A stretch of 64,000 nucleotides of DNA from Hybos culiciformis (taxonomy: Eukaryota > Arthropoda > Insecta > Diptera > Hybotidae), in contig OZ023273.1 in assembly GCA_964007475.1 (NCBI GenBank), positions 144,805,308 through 144,869,307 of the forward strand, in the 5' to 3' direction. This document shows positions 25,231 to 40,250 of the stretch, piece by piece (the stretch's first letter is position 1; each line of letters opens with the position of its first letter). The translations under genes and the position numbers were made by a program. The notes beneath the pieces were generated by a model, which saw only the letters and a program-made list of their open reading frames with translations, was not told the origin of the DNA and ran no database searches.

Positions 25231-27320
25231 CTTACTTAATACATTCTGGATAGTACTTTTGGGAATTTAGTAGTAGTGGGATAGTACTTTTGGGAAATTT
25301 CCTGTTCCATACACTACTCTCCTACCTAAAATAAAAGGTAAATGTCCAATATAATATAAAGTAAATGGAGGAATTGATTCAATTTTAGGACACGAGTCAG
25401 AAAAAATATTAGTAGTATTAGTAGATTGGCTATCGAAAATATTAGAGTGGTAATCGAAATTATTAAGTCAGATGTCGTGTCAAATTTCGAAAGTTTTGAA
25501 CCACATTCCTTTATCCAATAAACAATTATTTTTTTACTTATTAAAATTAGTTTGAATTAGACTGATTCCTTCCTAACTAATGTAAAAATTTATGGATTTA
25601 AAAAAATAAAGTCTATTTGTGTATAATGATTAAAATTACATAAAAAATATGACTAACAATATGTGGCATATTTTTTAACAATAAGTGGGACATACTAACA
25701 ATAAGTGGGTAAAATTGGAATATTTTTAAAAAAGTAAAATTTTTACAATTTTTTTGATGGAAGCGTAAATTCGGGGATCAGAATTTCTTTAAAATAGGTC
25801 AAATTATATTTTCCCAAGTCAACATTTGTATATAGTTACGTAGCTTCTCTAAAATAGCATTTAAAACAACGTAAATTCCTTAAACTAACAATAAGGGGCA
25901 TTCGACCCTATATAGTATATGAGTAAACAATAAATTTAGGAGTACCTATTTTAAATTTTTTTAATTTCTATATCAATTATTAATTGTTATTTGTGTAGAA
26001 AATCATGATCAAAAAATATTATACCAATTTTTTCTTCAAAAAATATGTAATAAATGTTTCACTAAAATTTTTAAATAATAATATTGAATACTTGAATGAA
26101 ATCATAATATTGTGCAGTTAGTTGTTTGTCGTGTAGATAAAAGTGCGAAATAAACTTTTGATTGTTTTATTTAATTTCAAAAAATGTTTTTTGGAGGCTC
26201 CCTAAATTAAGAGACCCATGTCAAAAGACCTCCTGACCCTCTCTCCCTGGGCCTGTATATGGTATACATAACTAAATATATTTTTTAAATTTATTAGTCG
26301 AATTTTCAATTTATAAATTAGTTTTTTAATTAATTGTTATTATTCAATATTTTGTTCTCAAATCCTAGGAAATTATCAACCGGTTTGATGTCGTTGGGTA
26401 ATCTTTTGAATAAACTTAATTCAATAGTTGGCTCTCCCACTGCTAAAATAGGACTTTTACAAGCAAAAATCGACAGCATTACGTAAAATATAGGAAAAAA
26501 TCTTTAGTCTTTCATTATTTATCTTTTTGAATATTAACTATTATCTTAAAACTTTCACGGAAATAAACTTTATTTAAGCTACTTTTAATTTTAATTGGCC
26601 GTTTATCTTTTTATTGTAATCATAATTTAACCAAAAGCACACCCTTTCGAAATCCATATTTTTTCCGAATTTCTGAATATAAATCAAGATAGCGGCGATT
26701 AGGCCAAACTTGCAGTCTTTAATAACTGTTCCAATGTCATTAATACAGATATTATAAAAATGTAATTATTCTAATTTAACGATGTTTCACAGGTTAATTT
26801 GAATACCTTTATTTGAAACATAATTAATTATTAAGTTTTAACATCACTTTACTAGATACGAGAGCGGCTCAAATGGTCGCTGTGAAATGGATGCGTGGAA
26901 TAATACAGTGAAATGAAAATATCTACAGGTGCAGTAAAATGTAATATACATAAATAACATGTAGCTTAATTATGGTTAAATGTTAATAAGTCAACCAATA
27001 AAATGCTTTAAAACTTTCATGAGTTGAGAATGATATTTTGCAAAAATTTGGATTGTAAACAAAATTATGTTTGTGTGATTAAAGATTAAACGACTTTTCT
27101 AATGAATTAATCGTTAAATAGTAAATTGTTTTATAGACCAACTGTGTTGGTGGTTATGTGGTTTTTTGTACTACAGCAGCAAACTTATAGATAATTAACT
27201 ATAATTAGAAATAAAGATTTTAAATTAAATTGTCTCAATACTAAGAATTCACGCCGGCAATAAAATAGAGTTATCTAATCAAAAGTTAAAAACAATTTTT
27301 TTTTGGGTATTTTGAATTAT
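25231..27320. other. non-coding stretch between transposon relics
   Basis: No gene seen. The phrase AACAATAAGTGGG recurs between about 25675 and 25900 and may mark a short decayed repeat. A GC-richer patch lies near 26200-26265. Confidence 0.45.
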
Positions 27321-27327
27321 CATATCA

Positions 27328-27543
27328 TTATTTTGTTGAATGGACTTTATAAGATAAGACTGCTGAGTATCTGGAGTAATTCGCAAAACCAATAATTTCT
27401 TGCAAATCCTTGTTGGAACGGTTTTCAATGCAACCCCATAAACCTTGTTTGTTTTTTAGTCTGTTTGATAAGCAATCTTCCATAATCTCCCACGAGTTTT
27501 CTACCAGATTTGAGTTCTTAGATTGCGACGGCTGGGCCATAAC
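27328..27543 (-). pseudogene. Tc1-like transposase C-terminal relic
   Basis: The minus-strand frame reads AQPSQSKNSNLVENSWEIM, followed by a helix-rich tail ending about 40 residues later. This matches the C-terminal PAQSPDLNPIENLW region of Tc1-type transposases, including the catalytic Glu of DD34E in ENSWE. Only this end is recognisable. Upstream sequence to about 27950 may be the degraded remainder. Confidence 0.6.
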
Positions 27544-28244
27544 GTCAATAATATTATATTCTAGTTACTTTATCGGAAAACCCGAAGCTGAAACTTCCAA
27601 ATAATTGGAATATTTGACTCAATGTAGGCCAGAATAGCGTTTTGAAGACTTCGACTCAGAGTTATTTTTGCATGTTTTCCTTTATCTACACCTTATACTT
27701 ATACGAACAATACTACGAGAATTATTCCCAAATCCATTGTACTTTTGTAGAATACCTGGGATTAATTTTTGGATTTCAAACGAACTTTAAGTATGATTCT
27801 ATTTTATTGCTCGTAACTGTAAGAGGAATTCAAAATTTTAGACTCAGAAATCCTTACCCTGCAGAGTTTTGTAAAATTTGTATAAAATTACTGCGGCTTT
27901 ATGAAATGCTGTGTAAACGTACACACAAAATATTGTGACAGAGCTCTGTTGTAAATATGGATTATTCTTTTATCACAATAGTTTTAGGCATTCATTCGTT
28001 TGATTGATATTTTTTTTTGGAAATTCTGCTATTAAATTTAAAAAAAAAAAGAACTTAGGTATACTTCGAAAATATTTTTTTTTCGTAACAAAAATAAAAG
28101 TTAAATACATAATACACCTATAGCTGGAATATTTAAAAGTTCCATAATTTTCATAACAGACATCCCAAAACAATATTTTCAATTTAAAAGAAAAAAAAAA
28201 TTGAAAGAAAAAATCTTATTCAAAACAAAACCACCCACTTAGTA

Positions 28245-28325
28245 AATCGCGTTGTGCGCCATATTGCACGAATACCCCGTGTAGATCCATCACCGCCAAT
28301 AACAAAGGTTACCCTTTTTTAATTT
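28245..28325 (-). other. short GC-richer open segment, unidentified
   Basis: An 80-bp island in AT-rich DNA. Read on the minus strand it gives VTFVIGGDGSTRGIRAIW, which contains a GGDGS loop of the kind seen in phosphofructokinase- and NAD-kinase-like folds. The frame is bounded by a stop just upstream and no flanking exon is recognisable. It may be a relic, part of a repeat, or chance. Confidence 0.2.
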
Positions 28326-28329
28326 TTTG

Positions 28330-31300
28330 CCAAGAAAATCATCAAATCCTGAAGAAAAGTTTTTAATAACGGTTGGAAAATATATTAATGATTTTATTTA
28401 ACAAAACAAAAAATATATATATATACCTATATAAATATAAATAAAAATCAAATTTTTCTTCTGCTTCAATAAATTTCTGCATAACAACATATTGAAAAAA
28501 AAAAGAAAAGAAATTGAAATGAGAAAAAAAAAAAAATAAATTTATATTTTTATTTATTTACAAAATTTCAATAAATTCAAAAAGCTTATGCTTTTTTAAT
28601 TTACCAAAATTCATAATATTTTTTTTATATATATGTACATATTTTTATTTATTATTGTTTTTCTTCAAGTAGGTTGGTACGACTTTTTTTTTATTTTCGA
28701 TTTCAATTTATTATTTTCTTTCATTTTTATTTTATTATTATTATATTTATTTATTGTCTCCAGAATATTTATTTAAAATCGAAAAATTAATTTAAGTGTT
28801 TTACATAATACCTATGTTTTTCATAATATTTTTTGTATTTCATAAATACGATATTTATATGAGTACAGTGCATAAATATGTATATAATTATATATATATA
28901 AAAAAATCGAAAGGGCTGGCTGGTACGACTTTTTAATAAGATTTTCGCAAACACCACAATTCAATTGCTTGAAACAAAACAAAAAAAAAAAAAGTCGTAT
29001 TATATAAATTGCAATTCAAATTCTATGGGATGCAGTAAATAGAAAATAAATTGGAAGACACAGAACTTATTTCGTATTAAAATATTATTACCGTGAAAAA
29101 TTTTACACAAATCGAACCACAAATTGTACCCACGAATGGACACATCTATCCTAAGCTGGCTACAAAACCTCTACCCCATATTTTATCAACTATCAATCAT
29201 AAAAAATTTAGGTACAAAAATATTATATAGATAGGGAAAATTTGTTTATTTTTTTAATGTAAAAATAATTACTGATGCTTTATATTTATAATTAAAGTAT
29301 GTATGTAGTTTTGGCTCTGAAGAAGTTTTAAAAACAGAAACGAAATGTAGGAATTAAATAGGATTTGAAATGGAACAAAAATTCTTTTCATACAATTTAT
29401 TCGAACCTCGCTAAAACAAACAACTAAAAATTATTATTTACTTATTACAAGAGCAATAATGGATGCAATGAATCCCGAAACCATGAGGAATATCGCCGTG
29501 TATAATAGTTAATTATTATATTTCATTTCTCTTGCAGCAATTTAATTTATATTTATCTTTCGGGTCTGGCACATAGGACTAGTAGGAATAAATTTTTAAT
29601 TTCTTATCCTATTTTTCTACTCAATTTTTAAGCGTGTTTTCCCAGAGAATTTTTCCTAAATATTGGGATAAAATATGACTTTTAAAACTCAAGTAAATAT
29701 CAAGAAATTAAGTTTTAGATAAATGCCCATTTAAATAACTTCCATAATATTAACATGATTCCTTTCCTCCCTGGAAATTGAAAAATTCGCGCTTGCACAA
29801 GAACTAAACATTTTATTTGTTATATTATAAGGTTCAACACTCAATAGTTTACAATAGTAATTTTTTCAAGAAATTACACCTTGATTAAGATATTATTTTA
29901 CATTTCAGAAATAAATTAAAACAAACTGTTTTACGTTAATAATAATTTTGTTTTGTCTCAGTGAATTTAAATTTTTTTAAGTGCTTCGTAAATAGAGTAG
30001 TATAGTAACTTTGAAGTTAATATGAAATTTTTTTTTAATTCATAAATTATTTAAAAAAAAAAGGAGTTTTCCTGTTAAAATAAAAAAAGGGGATAAAACA
30101 AAAGAATTTGTTTTCCTTGTAAAATGTTTTAAAGCATTTTTCACGACAATTGTCAATATTGTATAGATTTGTAAAAAATAAAAAATATAAGAAATTCTGA
30201 ATTAAGGATTCGAATAGGATAAATTAAAAAAAAAATAAATAATAATATCATTGTTAAACTGATATAAATATTTCGTATTAGAAACAATTGAGTAATATAA
30301 AATTTTAGGCTTATTATTGAATTGAACCTACAAGCAATGTGTTCTCAAAAATAATGTGATTTTTAGATTAAGGGATATCTTAAGAGAAAGTTTTCAAATT
30401 ATAGTTTTTTTTAATAACTTTAATGAAATCTTTAGTCATGGTTGAAACTTCAAAAATTATTTAAATTCAAGAAAAAATATTAAAATCTACGAAATTTATT
30501 GATGTTCAAATTTTTCTTTGAATATTTTAGCGAATTTCTATGTAAACTGAGAAGAATTAAAAACTCCCAAGAGTTCTATTTTTTTTTTTGTTTATCTGAA
30601 GCTTTTGCTTTTGCTATACAAATGTCACGTATTTGTTTTGTTTTGTTTATTTGCAAAACAATCATATGCGGTAAATTCATATATAATATGAAGAAAATAT
30701 TATTATTTTCTTTAATTTTTCATGTTTTAAAACATTTTATTTTTAATTGGTTTTTTTTTCATTTTACTTCTTTTTTTTTGAATTTTTTTTTCTATAAAAA
30801 TTTTATTCATATGGTGAGACAAAAGCCATGTTTTAATAATTTAACGCAGATTGGGTGGAAAATTTTATATATATGATGTTAAATTAAAGAAAAAGGAAAA
30901 ATCTCTAACCGCAAGAATACAAAAAAAAAAAAAGACATTTTCATTCATTTGAAACGATCTTGAAAAATTAAGAAAATAAAATGAACAAATTTTTTTTGAG
31001 TTCATAAAATGTGCAATGAATGCATTTTTAAAGATTGTAAAATTAAAATTTATATATAGGAAAAAAAGAAATTTAATGAATGATGGGTCGCCACGTTGAA
31101 ATAAAATTATTCCTTATACAATTATTAGGAAAAGTTTTATTAATCGTTTTATTACTAAAATTTAAAGTTGCATATAAAGTTTCGTGAATATTTATAGTTT
31201 GCTATATCAAATCTACACACTTTAAATAGTATCGATTATCAAAATACTTTTTTTTTATAACTTATATTTATTAAGTTCGCAATTGTAAATAATTCAGATA

Positions 31301-31420
31301 AAAATTTAAAGGATTTAATGAATTAGAATTGTACACATCCCTATTAAATTAAAATTATTCGTTCATTTTATTATTTCATAATCATAAAATTAGAATCTTA
31401 AATAACTACTTTCTAAACAT
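28330..31420. other. AT-rich non-coding stretch upstream of Fezf
   Basis: No supported exon. A 125-residue open frame at 30499-30876 is Phe-rich low complexity. A possible hammerhead-like core sits at 29317-29340. No 5' exon of Fezf was recognised here. Confidence 0.5.
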
Positions 31421-31690
31421 AAAAAATAAGTTAAAAACGAGTTTTTCAAAAAACTGAGGCCAGGCCGCTTGAAAAAGTAGAAAATAACTTTTTCTTCACA
31501 CACAGAGGTGGACTCAGATTTTTTGATTGGGACGTAAGTGATTTGATTCATGAAGACAAAGAATATTCAAGAGAAATGTCCCAATCAAAAAATCTGAGTC
31601 CACCTCTGTGTGTGAAGAAAAAGTTATTTTCTACCTTTTCATGCGGTCTGGCCTCAGTTTTTTGGAGAACTCGTTTTTAACTTATTTTTA
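31421..31690. repeat. long inverted repeat (113-bp arms) upstream of Fezf
   Basis: Arms 31421-31533 and 31578-31690 are about 94 percent complementary around a 44-nt loop. The inner 60 or so bases of each arm (through CACACAGAGGTGGACTCAG) are essentially perfect. It is likely a fold-back element. It lies 0.75 kb before the first recognised Fezf exon. Confidence 0.85.
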
Positions 31691-31769
31691 TTTTCTGCCT
31701 TTTTCACGTTAACTAAATTGTTATTATGTGCTGCATGGATGTTTGAAAACAATTTTATGACTAATCATA

Positions 31770-32205
31770 TCGATGAAAATTTTTCCGATGATTTTTCCGC
31801 TTTTTCGGTTTTCCATGAAGTTTTCTGCAAAAGCAACTTTATGCAACTCATTTCGCTCTATAACTTTGTCTCAGGTTGCAAAACGCTCAAACGCTTCCTT
31901 AGTCGGAAAAACTCCGGAAAAGCGTTTTACATGAATTTTCTTCGATTTTTTCTGTAAGTTTTCACCATTGTCGGAGAGAAAGTAATGATGCCAGTTGATA
32001 GGGAACTTAATCCTGCATAATTTAGAAAGCTTTTTTACCGGAAAATTTTCCGGAAAAGTCGGAAAATTCCGGAAAATTTTTTCGGAAAATTCAGAAAACT
32101 TTGCATTTTTCCTAAAACGGATTTATCACTACTCAAATTTGTACCAAATTTTCAAATGATTTTTCCGATTTTCCGGGTTTTCCATGGAAATTTCCGCTTC
32201 AAATT
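31770..32205. repeat. TTTTCCG/CGGAAAA-rich repeat
   Basis: The words GATTTTTCCG, GGTTTTCCATG and CCGGAAAA recur in two partial copies (about 31778-31925 and 32040-32205) in both orientations. The segment runs up to about 240 bp before the Fezf splice acceptor and appears to be a low-complexity transposon-derived repeat. An open frame across it is not convincing. Confidence 0.55.
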
Positions 32206-32443
32206 TTGATAGCTTCAATTCTCACGCGACATGAACCTGTGTGCCAAATTTCAGCTCGCTGTGATGACGAAAAGTGGGTCTACGAGAGTGTCGAAAATAG
32301 TAAAGAAATATACAGACAAATTACTTTACGAGTTAATAAGAATTGTGTCCTCAAAAATAGTGTTCCTAATACTATTCTAATAAAAAAAAATCGGTTTTTA
32401 AACCATAACCATTTCTAAATATTTTATAATAATTTTATTTCAG

Positions 32444-32488
32444 AACTATAGTGATATACAAAGTTTTAGTCCACCGGAAGTAACAGCA
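32444..32488 (+). other. erm: 5' part of Fezf exon, open upstream of the chosen start
   Basis: TTTCAG at 32438-32443 is a good splice acceptor. The 45 bases before the ATG are in frame and open ([15 protein letters not shown]). They are either 5' UTR or coding sequence joined to an exon not recognised here. Confidence 0.55.
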
Positions 32489-36247
<3,759 letters not shown>

Positions 36248-36330
36248 CAGTTTTATAGTACAGATACATGAAAAATTAAAAAGGATAACGTTTCAGTAGT
36301 CAATGTTACGCCTTAAGGTTATAAAAATAC

Positions 36331-36336
36331 AATAAA
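36331..36336 (+). promoter_or_regulatory. erm: candidate polyadenylation signal of Fezf
   Basis: AATAAA 84 bases after the stop codon. The position is reasonable, but the hexamer is common in this AT-rich DNA. Confidence 0.4.
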
Positions 36337-36910
36337 CAAAAAAGAATCATAAAAATATTATTATTTATTAAAAACAAATATTTGAGTAAACTAGAAAAAG
36401 TTTGTTATAAATGCCGCATTCAAAAAGAAAACCATAATTATTTGTTTAAGAAAAAAGTGATAACTTTATATGTATTTATTTTCCGTCATTATAATTTTTT
36501 TTTTAAGTTTATTAAAGATTTGGTATAAGAATAATTCCTTGAGAGGAGTATAAGTCAATTTTTATCCAAAATCGTTATCTTATAGAACACCTTATACGAC
36601 TTTTTCAGCTGGATAAAGATTTACTTATATTTCTCTTCCCGCCCATCAAAGAATATACGTTAGGATTAGTACAGAGACTTTCTTTCAAATTATAAAAGAT
36701 CATTTTTAGTTTATACAATTTTATACCAAACTTTTTAACTGATGCAGTCCTACATATTTAATTTGCACATATCGTTGTCAATAACTTAAAATTGTATTTA
36801 CTAAAACTAACATTATTATCATAATAGTGTGATGTATGCATACAAAATTTGAGATTAATCGTTCTGGTTCAAATAATGTATAAAATTCGAATTATTATAT
36901 TAAAAAAAAT

Positions 36911-37034
36911 TCAGTAAAATGGTTCGAAATTCGATTTATTTGAACAAAAATTTAATAAAATGGGTTAAAATTCATTTATATGAACAAATATTCAATAAAA
37001 TGGTTTAAAATTCAATTTATATGAACAAATATTC
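36911..37034. repeat. three-unit tandem repeat of about 41 bp
   Basis: The unit AATAAAATGG-TTAAAATTCA followed by TTTATATGAACAAATATTC occurs three times. The first unit is most diverged and the last two differ at two or three positions. It lies about 660 bp past the Fezf stop, possibly within its 3' UTR. Confidence 0.8.
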
Positions 37035-37893
37035 AATAAAAAGTAAATATTGTAAATAACTTCGGTGGAAGTGCGAAATTGTGTAAAATAATAAAAGTTT
37101 ATAAATTTAGAGGGATTTGTGTGCAAGTTTTTTCAACATAATATATAATTTTATAAAAAATTTACAAATATTGTTAGGACCAAATATTTTAAGATTATCA
37201 AACTTTAAAATATCATTAATTAATCAATTAATCGAACAGGATTACGTGAACTTTTCTATATAAAAGTAAGAGTAAATAAAAGAATGAATAACCAAATTTA
37301 TTTAGTTCATTAGTAAAGTATGAAAATATTTTTTTTATTTTTCAGTAATAAATTAGGAAAGATTGAAATGATAAGAGTAAATAGAATATGGAAAAACCAC
37401 CTTTATAGATTTCAATTACTAATTTCATTTATACTCTTATCACATTTCTTTTGTAAATTAATATTTAATTTGGCGTTTATAATAAACTTACACTAAAATC
37501 TGATTTTCATTTTTAAATAACTCTGGTGCATGTATTATACAAGCATTGTTGATTGAAAAAAATAGATATCTAGGTATAAATGATATATTAATGGAAATTA
37601 TGAGAATGCAACGTTGTTAATGATTTAATGTAAAAAAAAATTTTTTCTCATAAAATGTATACATTATGTACATTACATACTATGTAAGTCGATTTTTTAA
37701 AATGGCGTTATTATTTCTTGGCCAAAAATTGGTTATTTTTATTTTGAATTGTGATACGAAAAAAGTTGAAAATCGTGGGTAAAGAACAAAAGTAAAATCA
37801 TTGTACACAAATGAAACAAAACTTTGTATATACCTTTTTTTTTGCTAAAATCAGTAAAACTAAAATCATTCTAATTTCGAAATTTTAGATTTT

Positions 37894-38103
37894 TTAGTTA
37901 ACAATTTCAAGTAGGTAGTAGAAAATATTCTTGGTTGAAGGATTGTTTAAATTAGGATTGCATGTAATGTGTATATTATGCACGCACTTATTTCTTATTA
38001 CAGAAATAAGTGCGTGCATAATATACACATTACATGCAATCCTAATTTAAACAATCCTTCAACCAAGAATATTTTCTACTACCTACTTGAAATTGTTAAC
38101 TAA
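37894..38103. repeat. perfect 102-bp-arm hairpin with 6-nt loop
   Basis: Arms 37894-37995 and 38002-38103 are exact reverse complements over all 102 bases by manual comparison, separated by TATTAC. There is no GC bias and no open frame. Lack of any mismatch means a recent origin, ongoing correction, selection, or an assembly/sequencing palindrome artefact. It sits 1.65 kb downstream of Fezf. Confidence 0.95.
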
Positions 38104-38460
38104 TTAAATTACTTACAAACTAACTATTTTTTTATAGCCGTACTCGTAACTATTAATTTCAAGTCCTGGAATAAAAATTCGTAAGTTGAACAACCGAAAA
38201 TTATTTCACAAAAAACCATGAAATTCAAAGATTTCAAATCCAAATTATTAAACTAAAAAGAGTTCTTGAAGATGAAGACTAAACCCGTACATGAGCAAAA
38301 TAAATTCCTTAATTCAGTTATTTATACCTAGTAGTAACATAAATATTTCTCAATCAAAAAAGAAAATGGTTTTTTAAATAATTTTTAATAAAATAATATA
38401 AAACTATAAATGATATATTATACTTACTATATATAAATATAATAGAAAAAAAATTGATAT

Positions 38461-40250
38461 TTTTGGTCCAAGTAATATGAGTGTGAATATGTAAATTAAA
38501 ATATTATAATATTGTACATCGTGCACATATAACAAATTTCACATAAAATTATCTTTTAGTTACATCATATTATTAGTTTTACTTTTTGGTTCTTAATCAC
38601 TTAATGTACTTGAATGTTGTTGGTCCTTGTAATATATATTTACACAATATCGTACACATAAAAATTAATTCTAGAGTATTATTAGTAGTAATTGGTTCTA
38701 ATTTAATTAAAAATATAAGAATGAATTGATGTTAATTAAAATTATAAGTACCTATGATTATACACCTACTTGATATACGGATTATATATTATGAAAAGAA
38801 AAAATAGTGTTTTAAAAAAAAAATAAATCAAAAAATTTCAAATTACAATAAATTTTAGTTTTATTATACTTATTAATTTTATTTGATAGATTTAGAAAAA
38901 GGATTATAAGAAAAAAGGGGTCCGCGCAATAACTCATCGGTACTTAACTCATCGGTCGATTTTGGATAAGTTATATCCATTTTAACTCATCCGAAAATTG
39001 GCCGATGAGTTATATCCTTTGGAATGACATAACTCATCCAACTCAATGCTTATTTGTGATTTGTGACAAAAACTTGGGTATTTACTCATTGGCCGATAAG
39101 ATAAATACATTGCATTTACCGACCTGATTGGCCCCATTTTTGTGTTAGCAGTATTGGGAGTGTCCCAGAACGCGAGAAGGGGTCGGAGGGTGAGGGCTGC
39201 GGGCGGGCGGACTGGTGGTTGGTCAGTGACCAACCACCAGTCCGCCCGCCCGCAGCCCTCACCCTCCGCCCCCTTTTCTCGTTCTGGGACACTCCCTCTA
39301 CTGCTAACACAAAAATGGGGCCAATCATCGGCCAAGGAATAAGTACCGTAGTGTTTGTCACAAATAAGCATTGAGGTGGATGAGTTATGTCATTCCAAAG
39401 GATATAACTCATCGGCCAATTTTCGGATGAGTTAAAATGGATATAACTTATCCAAAATCGACCGATGAGTTAAGTACCGATGAGTTATTGCACTTCGCCG
39501 AAAAAAGTGAAGACTTTTACACCTTTAATCGGTATTTGAGCGAATCTATTTGGCAAATAGTTTTAACTACATCAATAAATTATTTATTTGTTTAAATTTT
39601 TTTTATTGTACTAATAATTAGCATCAAAGCCACACAAAATAAGACCATAGGATCAACTGAATTACATTTTAAAAATTTATTTGCAAAAACTTAAAATGTC
39701 CTGAATTAATCCTTTATTTAATAGGACAAATATATGGTCAGAGTATATATAATTGAAAAAAAAAAAAATTATGTTTTGGCTCCCAGTAATATGAGTGTGA
39801 ATTTGTAAACTAAAATATTATTGCTTACAATATCGTTATAAAATTATTAGTTTAAAATTTGGTTTGGATCATAACTTGATTAAATATCTTAATATGAAAA
39901 AACTTTGCAGTCTAAGATTGTATGAAAAAAAGATGCGGTCTTTTGCAACATCGATACCTTCTGTTAAATAAACTTTAATTACATATTCAATAACTTAAAT
40001 AAAGTAAAATATTTTTTAAAAAAAAGTAAGTATGTATACGGTGTACGTAATGTAAATAACTTTGGTGTGAGCAATTGTGTTAAATAATAATAAAATAAAT
40101 TCAAAGGGATTGAGAATCAAGATAACACTTTGAAATGGCAATAAGAAATTGCTTGTAAGCTTACTCAACCGTTAATTTCCAAACATTGTTAGCACCAAAT
40201 AATTCAATTTTTAATAACTATTTTAAATTAAAAACATTATTAATAAACCT
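38461..40250. repeat. diverged duplicated blocks around the large palindrome
   Basis: CAAGTAATATGAGTGTGAAT (38468 onward) recurs as CAGTAATATGAGTGTGAAT (39785 onward) with diverged flanks. The block at about 40020-40250 (ATGTAAATAACTTTGGTG, TTGTTAGCACCAAAT) resembles 37040-37190 (TTGTAAATAACTTCGGTGG, TTGTTAGGACCAAAT). Both pairs are in direct orientation. This is an old segmental duplication or repeated insertion of one element family. Confidence 0.5.
38926..39491. repeat. large palindrome with GC-rich core
   Basis: The two halves are near-identical reverse complements centred at about 39226, where GGTTGGTC-AGT-GACCAACC leaves a 3-nt loop. The outer arms carry AACTCATCGG/CCGATGAGTTA words several times. 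The central 120 bp are strongly GC-rich (GGGCGGGCGG) in DNA that is otherwise very AT-rich. The arms differ by small indels in the middle part. It is a fold-back transposon-like structure; no transposase or clear target duplication was seen. Mirror-image open frames inside it follow from the palindrome. Confidence 0.9.

Noticed and set aside
30499..30876. 125-residue open frame on the plus strand
   Set aside because: Phe- and Ile-rich low complexity from T-rich DNA, no domain, no splice or expression context.
38982..39412. Overlapping open frames on both strands with Arg/Gly/Pro-rich products
   Set aside because: They read the same palindrome from both sides (GGRTGGWS and QSARPQPSPS appear in both directions) and depend on its GC-rich core. 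They match no protein family I know.
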